Assembly: GCA_024036415.1 (NCBI GenBank)
Contig: JAMWET010000024.1
Span: 496,001-560,000 of the forward strand
Length of the DNA stretch: 64,000 bases
Source: Prochilodus magdalenae
Taxonomy: Eukaryota; Chordata; Actinopteri; Characiformes; Prochilodontidae
Direction: 5' to 3'
Shown here piece by piece: positions 36,101 through 51,100 of this stretch. A program made the position numbers and the translations under genes. The notes beneath the pieces are model-generated. The model ran no database searches. It saw only the letters and a list, made by a program, of their open reading frames with translations, and was not told the origin of the DNA. Positions within the stretch are counted from its first letter, which is position 1. Every line of letters starts with the position of its first letter.

Positions 36101-39100
36101 CCATATACACAACGACACCACATATACACACTACATACAGACACTGTACAATATACACTCTACACAGTATACACCATATACACAACGACACCAGATATAC
36201 ACAATACATACAGACACCATACAATACGAACTACACCGTATACACAATATACAAATTAATGAACAAATTATATATGGACAAATAATATATAGTTTACAAA
36301 TTATTTACAAACAGTAAATAAGGCAGTAATGTTGAGGTAGTACAACAGTATTAGTGTACATGTATGGGGAAGAGACTGTGGTGTGTAATCTGGCATATAA
36401 ACCCGGGGTAAACTATGGAGGAACAAAAGTAACTATGGTCCAGCATGATAATGTGACTGGTCAGTTGTTTACGAAGGTGATGGCCTGAGGAAAGAAGTTG
36501 TTTCTGTGCCTGGTTATCTTGGTGTACAGGATCCTGTAGCACCTGCTGGATGGGAGGAGTTGGAACATGTTCTGTCCAGGATGAGACAGATCTGTGATCA
36601 TGTTCCCTGCCCACTTCCTTGTTTTTTGAACAGTACAAGTTTGGGAGGGTAGGATGTGGAGCACCAATGATCTTTGCAGCTCTCTTTACAGTCCTTTGTA
36701 GTCTGTTCCAGGCCTCTACTGTGGCTTTCAAACCAGATTGTGATGGATGTGCACAGGACTGATTTGATTACTGCAGTGTAGAGGATCAGCAGCTCCTGTG
36801 GCTGACCCGACCTCCTAAGCTGTTGCAGAAAGTACATCCTCTGTTGAGCCTTTTTGAGGAATAAGTTGATGTTGGTCTCCCACCTCAGGTTTTGGGAAAT
36901 AATAATTACCAGAAACTTGTAAGTGTCAGTGCCACTTAAATGAGATGGAAGAGAAAGACTGGATGTCAAGTAATTTCCTCCTACTTAACTCAGAAAAAAC
37001 AGAAGTCCTTCTTCTGGGTACTGAAGCTGCTAGAAACTAGCTGATAGCATTAACACTTAATAGCTTCTCAGTCCCACCAGGTACATCTGTAAAAAGTCTT
37101 GGTGTCATGTTTCTTTAAGAGCTGGCCTTTGATTTACATGCTACTGATATTACCAGAAGAGTTTTCCTGCATCTACGCAATATTTATAAACTAAGAAATG
37201 CACTGTCCCTATAGGCTGCAGAAAAGCTAATGCATGCATTTATGAATTCAAAGTTGGATTATTGTTCTAGCAGAAGCTTCAAGAAACCTTCAGTTAGTCC
37301 AGAATAGGGCAGAGTGGCTAGAGTCCTTACAAGAATTAGAAAATTTAATTCCATCAGCACAGTCTTATATACCACCTTATACTGGTTGTCCTTTTATACT
37401 CTGTGTTGAGTATAAAATTCTTCTCCTGACACACAAAGCTCTAAACAGCTTCACTCCTCAGTACCTCATTGAATTGGCTCATGCTATGAACATGCATGCT
37501 CTGACATGCGTATATAGATTGCAACGTGTGGGTTCCCTATTAGTATCTAGAATTGTTGAGGCTATTGAGGGGCAGAGCCTTTTCATACAAAGCCCCACAG
37601 GTTTGGAATAACCTACCAGTCAGTGTTCAGACAATCTATAAGTCTACGCTTAAAATCTGTTCAGAGGAGCCTGGTGATTTTCCTGCAGGTTAGGATCTGG
37701 GGGTGCACTGAAAATGCTGGTGCTATGCTGCTTCTGTGTGTTCACTCCCACTTGTTGATTATGAAGCAGAGGGGCGCTGACTTCTCAAAGAGTCCTCATG
37801 TCTTTGGTAACTTCTGGCCCTCCATTTTAGTTAGTTAGCCAGGACTGCCTTTATTAACACCATATACTGTTCTCAATGCTTCTAACAGAACTGCCTATGT
37901 GTTTCTTTATCTGAGCTGAACCACTGCCCATCCTGTACAGATTGATGCTGCTGCTTTAAACACATTGATATGAGTTATAATAGAAACATGTTGTTGTTTT
38001 GTTTTTTTTTCCATTTTAGAAGTCAGGTTGGTTGGTAGATCTCGCTGCTCTGGGAGAGTGGAGGTTCTTCATGGAGAGACCTGGTACACGGTGTGTGATG
38101 CTGACTTTGACCAGCAGGATGCAGAGGTTGTGTGTCGAGAGCTGGGCTGTGGGCTTCCTGTGAAGGTGCTGGGAGGAGCTGCTTATGGCAGAGGGGAGGG
38201 TCAGGTGTGGTCAGAGGAGCTTCAGTGTAGAGGGAACGAATCTCAGATTTACTCCTGTCCAACATCACCTTCACTCAAACACAACTGCTCCCTTAACAGT
38301 GATGTGGGTCTGGTGTGTGCTGGTAAGTTTACTGTAATTAATGTCTTAATTTTATTTTCCTATTATGGTTAAAATATTTAACACTTCATGGTATTTAAAG
38401 TGGCAGTGCTTTTTTCAATAAAATAAATAAATAAAAATAGCATAATAGCAAATACTGTAAAACTGGAAGAACTGGATAAGGAACAGATTTGGCCCACAAA
38501 CTATAAAGTGACCATATTAAAAAGTTGTGTGCCAAGCTTCAAATCTGTCTGATATAAAACAAATCAAATTAATCAAATCAAATCACTTTTATTGTCCCGT
38601 CACATTTTGTGAGTGAAAAACTTAGGTGCGTAGTCCCTTACAGTACTTCAATACAAAAAACACACATTAGACAATAAATATTTACAATACTTATCACAAA
38701 ATCTCTGTTTATTCTAATATATAGTTTTATATAAGAGTAATATAAAGTTATGAATAAAATCTATGATATATGCAGATGTACACATGTCCATAGAGAACTA
38801 TGATAAGGCTGAGGTAGATGAGAGATGCAGGGTATATACAGGGCATTGAATATTGATATAATGTAACTGTACTGACTGTGGCCCTTTTACTTCAACTAAA
38901 TTGTTGGGCCACAACAGATAATTTACAACAGATTAGATACATATAAATAGGGGCCACGCCCTTAATTCTACATGTAAAATTAAAAATATAAAAAATGGGA
39001 TGGGCTTGCTATATAGCTGAACATGTTTTCTTTGAAGCATCTCAGCACTTACAGACTGTACAGTCTCTCTACCAGTTAACATGATCTAAACTCTAGATGC

Positions 39101-42100
39101 ATTTGGGAAACTGCGGCCTGATTATTTGGAATAGGGCATGCACATGCAGGGGAGAAAACTCCACAAAACAGATCTGGCAACCACTGATTTATACTTTATT
39201 TCAAAGCATGTTGCCATCATTAATTAATATTTAAAACATTAACATGAATGTTAACATGAGTCTTTAGTGAATGACTGTGTAATTGTTTATTTATTGTGTG
39301 TGTCATATACATTATTGTTATTTAATAACATTTATTAAAATTTAATTAATTAATTAATTAAGCCATTACTAATTTGTGCATGATGACATAACATGGAGTT
39401 CTTTCTTTTTATCTCTCTGTTGTACAGGCAGTGTGAGGTTGATGGATGGTGGGAGTCGCTGTGCTGGGAGAGTGGAGGTTCTTCATAGAGGACAGTGGGG
39501 AACAGTGTGTGGCCAGGGCTGGGATATGAGAGATGCTGCAGTGGTGTGTAGAGAGCTGGGCTGTGGAGAGGCTGTAGATGTACTGAGCGATGCTCACTTT
39601 GGACCAGGATCAGGACCAATCTGGATGGATGATGTGGGCTGTACAGGATCAGAGTCTACACTGAAGAACTGTAGATCAAGAGGATGGGGAAAACATAACT
39701 GTGATCATTCTAAAGATGCTGGAGTCATCTGCTCAGGTAGGCTGCTATACTTTCCTATCTCTTTAATGCTTTAAAATAATACCAAGGTATCAAGCTAATA
39801 GAAATGTATATTATTAATAATTCTTTCTTTCTAAGAACTGGGGCAATCCAGCAGGATGAAAACCAAGAAAAGGATTAACTAGAAAAGAGTGATTTCATCA
39901 GTACATAAAGTCAATAGAGTCTCTGTGGTAAAAAAAAAAAAACTAATAGGAGTCTATAAGACTGCTTTGAGACAACATTAGTTGAAGTTTACATGTGTTG
40001 CCTTGTTTTCTGACGAGTAAGAATCAAGTACGAGTTCAAAATGAGATCAATGGAAATGTCAGAGGTGAAAATTGGAATTAGCTTTAATGTTTTGTTGAAC
40101 AAATCTTCTTCTGGAAATGCTCTATTGTAGTTTAGTAATGTATCTTCCACATATTTACTTATCGCTTTTGTCCTCAGTTTGAGAAATAAGTTAAGCTAGG
40201 CTTTGAAGTACCAGCTGGGTATACCAAGCTAGACCAGTGCTCAGCTTTAGTTTAGAAAAACAAGCTTACTGAAAAATACAGGAGCCTCTAGACTGTGTAG
40301 AGTGAATCAGCTAAACACTGACCTTTACCTTTAATTTGTAACGGAGTGTTTATTTTTTCCTTAATGAAGAGCGCAGGGTGACCACACATCCTCTTTTTTC
40401 AGGACATGTCCTCTGTTTGGGTCTGGCTGCATTGCCCCAGTGCGTGTGTGACTTCACGTTCATGTTGTATTTTCTTTCCGCAGTCCTGTGTCTCCCTCCT
40501 GCCTCCACTAACCTCTTCTTTTAAAACATAGAATTTGGTCTCTGTAGTATCGTCAGTGTCCACTAGGGCTAACTTTCATCTGGGCTCAGTAGTTTTTGGT
40601 GTTCACTATATCACAGTCACCTTAGCATAACATTAAGCACTACATACAAGTAGGTTTTTAAACATTCAAGAGGTTCAACAGGATAATTAGGAGTCCTAGG
40701 CCAACCTGGACCCCTGTCTTGGTTGTGGGAAACACAATTTACACTTCCTTCACATGTGAGGGGTCATCCTCCAGTCCTCACCATGACCATCAGGACTTTT
40801 TGTTACACTGGTTATGTTATTACTTCAATATCTCTGCCATTAAGATGATATCACCTTAAACGGAAGACATACAGTACATAGATATACAGTACATTCCTTT
40901 ATGTAATCTAGAAGGTTTAGATAAAAAAGCTCCTCTTTTATGCCAATTTTAAAGGAAGTCTTGCCTTGTCCTCAGGAATGCTTTCATGACCTTATCTCAA
41001 AACTATAAACCATCTAGAGAAGTAAGGTCATCTGGTCACTGGCTCTAAAATGTCCAGGAAGGTGTTTTGTGGTGCCCACAATGGTTGTACATTTTTTCAA
41101 ACACAGCATATAATTAAACCGACATTATAAAATGTCTGTTCACATAAAAATATATCTTTACCACTTTCTCCATCATAAACATGTAAATTACTTTTTAGGA
41201 GTCAGGCTGGTTGGCGGTTCTCACTGCTCTGGGAGAGTGGAGGTTCTTCATGGAGAGACCTGGTACACGGTGTGTGATGCTGACTTTGGCCAGCAGGATG
41301 CAGAGGTTGTGTGTCGAGAGCTGGGCTGTGGGCTTCCTGTGGAGGTGCTGGGAGGAGCTGCTTTTGGCAGAGGGGAGGATCAGGTGTGGTCAGAGGAGTT
41401 TCAGTGTAGAGGCAACGAATCTCAGATTCACTCCTGTCCAACATCACCTTCACCCAAACACAACTGCTCCCATGACAGTGATGTGGGTCTGGTGTGTGCT
41501 GGTAAGAAATACATCTTTCATAGAAGCTCTTGTATTATTCTGATTGACCCTGTATTTAGAAATTAATTTGATTTTTTCCATCTGCATTTTTATACATGAG
41601 TATAGCATCTCTCTTTCTCCTTGAGTGTCAGTCCCATTTTTCTTGTGTACAGGCAGTGTGAGGTTGGTAGATGGAGGCAGTCGCTGTGCTGGGAGAGTGG
41701 AGGTTCTTCATAGAGGACAGTGGGGAACAGTGTGTGGTGATAACTGGGATATGAGAGATGCTGCAGTGGTGTGTAGAGAGCTGGGCTGTGGAGAGGCTGT
41801 AGATGCACTGAGTGATGGTCACTTTGGACCAGGATCAGGACCAATCTGGATGGATGATGTGGAGTGTAGTGGATCAGAGTCTACACTGAAGAAATGCCAG
41901 TCAGCACTATGGGGTAAACATGCCTGCAACCATTCTAACGATGCTGGAGTCATCTGCTCAGGTAAGTTACTCTAAACCTAAACATTTATGATGCATTGAT
42001 TTATTCTCTTAAGTTTATAAATTATTCTGAAATCCTATATCTGAACATTTGCTTATACATACAAAGGGGTTATAAAGTAAAGAAAGTTGTCGGGCCATTA

Positions 42101-45100
42101 CAAGCCACCAGCCTTGGTGTAAATCTTATGTCTCTGGAACTGTATTGGAGAGATGGAACAACATTATTTCAAAAGATTTTTTCCTCAGTTGATATTTTGA
42201 TCCGGGTAGGGATCTGCTTAACACAGTCTGAAATGACTCATACAGTGGGGCAAAAAAGTAAAGTTCTCCTACTTAGAAAGATGAGAGAGGTCTGTAATGT
42301 TCATCATAGGTACACTTCAACAATGAAAAAAAAAGTAGGATTTTTAAAGAATTTATTTGTAAATTATGGTGGAAAATAAGTATTTGGTCAATAACAGATT
42401 TCTGGCTCTCACAGAGCTGTAACAACTTCTTTAAGAAGCTTCTGTCCTCCACTCGTTACTGTTATATATGGCACCTGTTTGACCTCGTTATCTGTATGAA
42501 AGACACCTGTCCACAGCCTCAAACAGTTAGACTCCAAACTCAACCATGGAGAAGACTAAAGAGCTGTGGAAAGACACCAGGAAGAAAACTGTAGACCTGC
42601 ACCAGGCTGGGAAGAGTAAATCCACAATAGGCAGCAGGTTGGTATGAATAAATCAACTGTGGGAGCAACTGTAAGAAAATGGAACACATACAAGACCACT
42701 GATAATCTCCCCCGATCTGGGCCCCATGCAAGATCTCATCCCGTGGGGTCAAAATGATCATGAGAACGGTGAGAAAAACTCCCAGAACTACACAGAGGGA
42801 CCTGATAAATTACCTGCAGAGAGCTGGGACCAAAGTAACAAAGGCTACCATCAGTAACACATGACGCTGAGAAGGACTCAAATCCTGCTGTGCCAGGCGT
42901 GTCCCCCTGCTTAAGCCAGTACATGTCCCATCTGAAGTTTGCCAGAGAGTATATGGATGATCCAGAAGAGGATTGGGAGAATATCATGTGGTCAGATGAA
43001 ACCAAAATAGAACTTTTTGGTAAAAACTCAACTCTTCGTGTTTGGAGGAAGAAGAATGCTGAATTGCATCCCAAGAACATCATAGCTATTGTGAAGCATG
43101 GGGGTGGAAACACCATGTTTGGGCCTGTTTTTCTGCAAAGGGAACAGGACGACTGATCCGTGTTAAGGGTAGAATGAACGGGGCCATGTATCGTGAGATT
43201 TTAAGCCTTACTAACTTATATTCTTGTATTTAAATTACAGGTTTAAGTAGTGGATATTATTTGTCTAAATTATTTTACATTTTCCCACTGATCGTCTTCT
43301 TTGTTTTACTTTTACATAAGCAACACTGATCAATACAACAGATATGTGCTTCCTTGCATGGAATCCTTTTCACATGCTTGTAGACTTTGTGACATCACAG
43401 CACGTTTGAACTTCTTTGACAGAGTACCTATTGTAAGTTGTTGTCTTTTGAGTGTAATAAGGATATGATAATGCTGCAGTTAAGCTAAAGGCAGGGATTG
43501 AATTTATAAAGAATTCATAGGTTAAATGTTAAAAATGTTAAAATAAACTTAATGCAGCTCTTTGGTACAGTATATTCATGTTGTAACTAAAACAGATTTC
43601 AGATTACAAAAAGGGTTATTCAGTAAAGCACCTCAGTTCCATTTTTTGTGTTAGACTTTTTACTGGATTCCATTTGTTAGCTATCTGTCATTGGTGCACA
43701 GAGGTGATGTGCGTTAGGGATAGAATACCATGTGTGTTAAATGTTTATTACATGTGATCACTGAACTCGACTGTCTAATAGAAGCTGGAATAGAGCTCAC
43801 AGTTTAGAAGAGTTATAACTGTAAGAGGTCTCTCCCTGTTTTTTATATTGCATTTAAAATTATGGGCTGGAACATTCTGTGATGTAAGCAGGTGCTAGAT
43901 TGTTCAGAGCTTTATCAACCAGCAGCACAACTTGAAAGTCTATTTTAATAGATACAGGTAGACTTGTTTTGTCTTGTAGCCTAGTTTTTCTGCATTGCTC
44001 TGAGACAAAATATTAGCAATATTTCTTAATTGATAAACAGCTATTTTAGTGAATGTGTTGACATGCAGAAAAAAATTGAGCTCAGAGTCTAAGGTCATGT
44101 ATAGGTTTTGTACTTCAGGTTTGTTATTCATAGCTAAAGAACGATAAAACATCGTTCTCTGAGGTTTAGTAATGAGAATCAATATAATAGTTTTTTGTTG
44201 ATTTAGTTGTAAAAATTTCTGTGACATCCACTGAGAAATATCTGAATCACAGTGTGTAAGTCTGTCTGGCATGTCTAGACTATGTATGGATAGAGTATAT
44301 ATTCTGTACATCAGTTAATTGGCTGAGCCAGTTAATTCACAAAACAAACTAATGCTGTTTCAGTACTACCGTTAGAACAAATCCTGACTGAAAATTCTCA
44401 TATAACTTGTTGGATATTAGATAAGCATTTAATTGTCTAAAAACAACCTTTTTTTAGACTTTACTAAAAAAGTTTTAAATTTGATTATTTAGTGTGGTTT
44501 GATCCATGTTATTGTTCTTTAGTAGAATCGGAATTCAGAATAGAACACAAATCACAGATCAGAAGTTTAAACTGAGAGAATGTATCATTTTAAGGGAAAA
44601 ATATGTTGTTTCAAAATTTCATGGCGTCAACAAATCCCAAAAAAGTTGGGACAAGGCCATTTTTACCACTGTGTGGCATCCCCCCTTCTTCTTACAACAC
44701 TCAACAGACGTCTGGGGACAGAGGAGACCAGTTTCTCAAGTTTAGAAATAGGAATGCTCTCCCATTCATTTCTAATATAGGCCTCTAACTGTTCAATCGT
44801 CTTGGGCCTTCTTTGTCGCACCTTCCTCTTTATGATGCGCCAAATGTTCTCTATAGGTGAAAGATCTGGACTGCAGGCTGGCCATTTCAGTACCCGGATC
44901 CTTCTCCTACGTAGCCATGATGTTGTGATTGCTGCAGAATGTGGTCTGGCATTATCTCGTTGAAAAATGCAGGGTCTTCCCTGAAAGAGATGACGTCTAG
45001 ATGGGAGCATATGTTGTTCTAGAACCTGAACATAGTTCTCTGCATTAATGGTGCCTTTCCAGACATGCAAGCTGCCCATGCCACAAGCACTCATGCAACC

Positions 45101-48100
45101 CCATACCATCAGTGATGCAGGCTTCTGAACGGAGCGTTGATAACAACTTGGGTTATCCTTGTCCTCTCTGGTCCGGATGACATGGCGTCCCAGTGTTCCA
45201 TAAAGAACTTCAAATCGTGACTCATCAGACCACAGAACAGTCTTCCATTTTGCCACACTCCATTTTAAAAGACCCCTGGCCCAGTGCAAACGTCTGAGCT
45301 TGTGGAGCTTGCTTAGAAATGGCTTCCTTTTTGCACTGTAGAGTTTCAGCTGGCAACGGCGGATGGCACGGTGGATTGTGTTCACTGACAATGCTTTCTG
45401 GAAGTATTCCTGAGCCCATTCTGTTATTTCCTTGACAGTGGCATTCCTGTTTGAGGTGCAGTGACGTTTAAGGGCCCGGAGATCACGAGCATCCAGTAGA
45501 GTTTTACGGCCTTGACCCTTACGCACAGCGATTGTTCCAGATTCTCTGAATCTTTTGATGATGTTATGCACGGTTGATGATGATAACTTAAAAGTCTTTG
45601 CTATTTTACGCTGGGTAACACCATTCTGGTATCTTTCTGCGCAACAATGGTGGAATTGGTGATCCTCTTACCATCTTGGCTTTAGAGAGACACTGACACT
45701 CTGAGAAGCTCTTTTTATACCCAATCATGTTGTCAATTGACCTAATTAGTGTTAATTGGTCTTCCAGCTGTTCGTTATATGCTCAATTTCCTTTTTCCAT
45801 CCACTTATTGCTACTTGTCCCAACGTTTTTGTGATTTGTTGACAGCATGAAATTTTGAAACAACATATTTTTCCCTAAAAATGATACATTCTCTCAGTTT
45901 AAACTTTTGATCTGTGATTTGTGTTCTATTCTGAATAAAATATTAGATGTTGGCACCTCCACATCATTGCATTCAGTTTTTATTCACAGTTTCTTTAGTG
46001 TCCCAACTTTTTTGGAATCCGGTTTGTACATCTCCGCAAGTGGGCCAACAATATGCTTACCCATTTTTTTAATAAAAATCAGGACAGTAGCCATCAGGGC
46101 CCGGAACTTTACCCCACTTAAGAGTAGCTATAGTCCCAAGGACCTCCCCTTCAGAGATCTACAGAGGTCTACAGAGGTCTGAGAGTTCCTCCTGGGTGAG
46201 TGAGGGGAGCTTCACCTTTGCTTCATCATCTCCCTGTATTCTCTCCCATGGAATGGCACTCAGACGAATATAAAACCTAATAAAATTCCTTCATCTCGTT
46301 TATTTTATGTATACCGTGTTTATTCATATGGTGGTGCACCCCTTTTTTGTCTTTCAGAGACGATATTCAACTCAGAGCTCTATTATAAATGTTTCTAAAC
46401 TTCTCATCTGTTTCTGAGACAACGTAATATTTTAAAGCAATTTATACTTTCTTCTCTCGCTCACTCACTCATTTTACAAACTGCTTAATCCGTCTGGGTC
46501 GCACAGTGTTTTGGAGTCAATTCCAGCATTCAGTGGGGTGGAAAATAAATTACACCCTGGATAGTCCACAAGTACATCACGGTGCAGACCCACAGACTTA
46601 CACATTTACTTCGATCTTGAAATGGTCTGACAATAAGTTGTCAGATATAAGGAGACACATTTGTATTTAAACCTTTTGTTGTGTACAGATGTACAGACAG
46701 TAATTTATTAGACTACTAAAAATATTTTATTTGAAGTGTGCAGAACTAAATGAATTGGACTTTAATAGACTACTGAGCTAGCTGCACACTTCAAATAAAA
46801 TATTTTTAGTGGTCTAATGAATTCTAATAAATTACTGTCTGATGGGTTATCAGTATATAATTTTATCATAGTCTGTGGGTACAATCGATATTAGTTCTGC
46901 AATTAGTTCTTCAGTGGCAGACGTGCCACTGAAATGCAACATGCACAGTGATTGCAGCATACTTGAAGCACCAACAGTGGCGTTTTTGCAGTTAAAGTCA
47001 GTATTTTATATGCATGCTACTTTTCCTCTTCTCCTGCCATAAGTGTGAAATTGAAGAATTTTTGTGTCAGCTATGGACATACAGTTATACATCTTAAATT
47101 TTTTCTTCAGTGTATTCAGATACTTCACTACAACTGCTTCAATGATATGTTGTTGATGTGTTACTAATGCTCCGTTAGAAGTTCCTTATTCTACAAAAAA
47201 GCACTCCAAATAACTAGCTAATAATTAGCAAGAATCTTTATCCACAATGTCCAGCCCAGTTTAGTGTTCTCATAAATCTCAGTGCAGATCTCACTGTAAT
47301 CACTGTTCTGTTTGAAACACTGGTCAGTATTTGTGAGTACAACTCCTGCTGTTTATGCTTCTTTCAGACTCTCTAACACATTTCCTCTAGCCATATTGAT
47401 AAAGCTAAGCATATTACCTACTGTTTGATGGCCTGGTGATGGGAAAGATGAGCTCTCCCACTGCTCTAAGTAGTGCTGCTGTAGGATCAGTGTAGTACAT
47501 AACATTATAGTAATTATACTGGGCGCCTGTCTGTAAGCATCTGCACTTGTTATGGTTTTTCTACAAGTTTATTTTGTTTTTCTTTTATTTCTCTCTGTAT
47601 GTCCTTTTTTGCAAATATATTAGTCATTAATAATTATCACTGTAAAATGTTCTCCTTTGTCACTTCATAATATAATAGGAGTCAGGCTGGTTGGTGGTTC
47701 TTATTGCTCTGGGAGAGTGGAGGTGCTTCATAGAGAGACCTGGTACACGGTGTGTGATGCTGACTTTGACCAGCAGGATGCAGAGGTTGTGTGTCAAGAG
47801 CTGGGCTGTGGGCTTCCTGTGGAGGTACTGGGAGGAGCTGCTTTTGGCAGTGGGGAGGATCAGGTGTGGTCAGAGGAGCTTCAGTGTAGAGGCAACGAAT
47901 CTCAGATTTACTCCTGTCCATCATCACCTTCACTCAAACACAGCTGTTCACATGACAGTGATGTGGGTCTGGTGTGTGCTGGTAAGAAATACATTCACAG
48001 TTAGTCATTAAAAATAGTATATATATATTTTTTTTTAATTCTTTAAATTGGGCCTTTCTCTACACCCGTCTCTCTGTCATTCTCATTTCTACAAGATTTT

Positions 48101-51100
48101 TTTAAATTCTTAAAGTCATTTAAAAGTGATGTTACAACAATGACAGTTTTTCTTTTTTTTGGTTTTTTAGTTTGTTTTTGTTTGGTGTTCTCTCTCTCTC
48201 TCTATCTGTCTCTCTCTGTTTTACAGGCAGTGTAAGGTTGGTTGATGGGGGCAGTCGCTGTTCTGGGAGAGTGGAGGTTCTTCATAGAGGACAGTGGGGA
48301 ACAGTGTGTGGTGATAACTGGGATATGAGAGATGCTGCAGTGGTGTGTAGAGAGCTGGGTTGTGGAGAGGCTGTAGATGCACTGAGTAATGCTCACTTTG
48401 GACCAGGATCAGGACCAATCTGGATGGATGATGTGGACTGTAGTGGATCAGAGTCTACACTGAAGAGCTGTTCATCATCAGAATCAAGTAAACATAACTG
48501 TGATCACTCCAGAGATGCTGGAGTCATCTGCTCAGGTAAACTATGCTCACTATATTGGAAATAAACTTCAGAAAGATTTTACATGATCACATGCACATTA
48601 TAGTTCTGATTATCTGGGTGTGAATAGAACTACTGTACTGTTCAGTTTAAAACTCTTTTAACATGTGTCTCTCAGGTAAAATCATAGTAGTTAATGTATT
48701 TCCTATTTATTCATTTTATGTTATTGTTTCATGTCAACAGGCCAGTGTCAGCTAGTTGTACCATGTATGACTATGCATGTGACATATTAACCTTGATTTG
48801 TTTTTTTAAGTGCCATCAAGTCTTTTCTAATTACTGGTAACCATATGAATAGTCATCCTCTAGAATATCCTGTCTGCTGTTTGGTTCTCCAGGAATCTGT
48901 GTGGCTGGTTCAAACTTATTTTAATTATATCAACCCATCTTGTACCTGATCAGCCTCTTTCTCCTTTACCTCTAAATCTTCTAAGCATGATATTCTTTTA
49001 CAAATAACCATTTCCTGATCCAGGTTTCGTTCATTTTCTCTCAAAAGCCTTCACAAACACCATAGTTCAAATGTGTCTATATATAATCTCTCCTTATTGT
49101 TCTGCATACAGGTTGAACAGGTACAGTGATAGTATGCAGCTTTGTCTAACCCCTTTGCTGATGTTGAACCCATCTGTTGTCTAGAATTTTCCCCTCTACG
49201 CCTGATCGTAAGGTTTGTGTAAAACGTTTTTTGCAAATCTTCTCCACCTCCCACTTGTCAGTCACCACGACGCTAGCTCTTCAACGTATTTATCTTTTAC
49301 ATTTCTTGTGCCATTCTTGAGCCATCCTCAGAAGCCTTTCTTTACAGTATCTCTCAAAGTCTTCCTCCAGATGTTGTCCTAACCCCTTGCAGAAAATGGA
49401 ATACTCAGTGTGATCTTCTCCCCATCTTTCCTCATGGTCTTCTGCCTCGCCAGCAACTTCTCTGTCTGATCCAAGTTTCTCACTTTGGCCTCCTTCGGAC
49501 TGGCAACCTTTGCCTTTCTCAAGCATTCATTCAACTTCTGGGTCAGTGACTCATAATCTTCGTCCAATCCCTCAAACTGTTCCCAAGTTTCATTTCTGAT
49601 GTAGTGCGTCTCATTAAAGACCTTTACTCGTTGATCCTTCAACCTTAAGTGCAGTGGCTTCTTCTCCCTCTTTTCGTCCACCACAGTATTCGCCCACACA
49701 AGGCGGTGATTACTCCCAGTGTTGAATATCATCACAACTGAGACATCTTGTAGGACTTGTCGCTTGTCGACCAGGTTGTAGTCAATCTCATTTCGATCCA
49801 GGTCCATCTTTTGATCCATCTCCATATCCTTCTGAAAGGGGCTATTTCTAACAAGTCTCTTTGCCACTAAACATTCTCCTCTCTCATTTCTTTCTCCCGA
49901 TCCGACTCTTCCGACAAATCACTCTTCCCCAACTTGCTAGATTGTTCTAGCTGACAGTAGAACTCTTCCACTTTGTCATCATCATTGGTACTTGTGGAAG
50001 CATAGACCTGGACAATTTTAAGGGTCACCATCCTTGAGAGACGAACGTTCAGCACCTCTATCCAAGAGGATACAAATTTCCTTTCCTTGGTGGCTTCTTG
50101 GTACCAGAGATTCTTCGCAACCTCACATCACTTGGATTAGGCCTCGCTGCCGCAAAGTGGTGCGATTGATGTGCAGAGTACTGAGGCCCATTTCCATTTG
50201 CCATTTGCTATTTTAGCCATTAAAGTATAGACACCCTCTGGCTAGGCGGGCAAACCCGACCTCTCCAGTTTAGCTGGTTTTCAAACTAAGTTGACTACAC
50301 GTTCTTTTCCGGTAAAGGCAGTCTGCCAGTAAGGTCAGCAGTCCAATACCTTTGTGGCATGGTCGGGCCTGCCAGGGTAAATGTACATCCAGCTACCAGA
50401 CAACTAGCGTCACTGTTGTGCCAGTTTGAGGCACAAGAGTGGATTTCGCGACAATGATCCTGAGGAATAATAATCTCAGCAACAATAATCCAGAGCAAAC
50501 TGATCAGCAGGAAGGCAGTGGCACACAGCTGAGGTAGGTGAAGCAATGGCATCAGAGTGAACAAGATGGGCAGTAACTCTGCAGAAGACAACAGAGTTTG
50601 AGCGGTAACTTAGCTCTAACAAACAACACACAGACAATTAGTACTGACATTTGGCTGCAATCTAATTACCAAAGGCTCGACTGACTTGTGTAAGGTAGAT
50701 AAGAGTGGGTTAATATGTTAAAGTTTCCTTGTTCTCCTAAGTACTGCATCATTCTGGACTCATTGAATCTTATTAAGATATTTGCTGCAACAACCAGAAA
50801 GCAGGACATTACAATAGTCCAACCTTGAAGTAATTATGGTGTGAACTAGCTTCCCTGTATCCTGTGAGGAGAGTGCACTTCTTAGTTTAGCAATAATGTT
50901 GTTCTGATTCTCTGATTTACTCTTTTGTCTTTGCCCTTTTGGTACTTTTGCTGTTCTGATTGTTTGCCTGGTTTTTGACGTTTGCTTTGTCCTTAACTCT
51001 GACCCTGCTTTGCCCCGTTATGTCCATCTTGCTCTTGTTGCTGCTTTGGTGGATTACAAATTTGTTGAATAAACCTCACAGTCGGTTGACACAAAAATCT

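Noticed and set aside
25703..36225. CRISPR-like regular repeat array
   Set aside because: Monomers are head-to-tail with no unique spacers, in a vertebrate-type intron.
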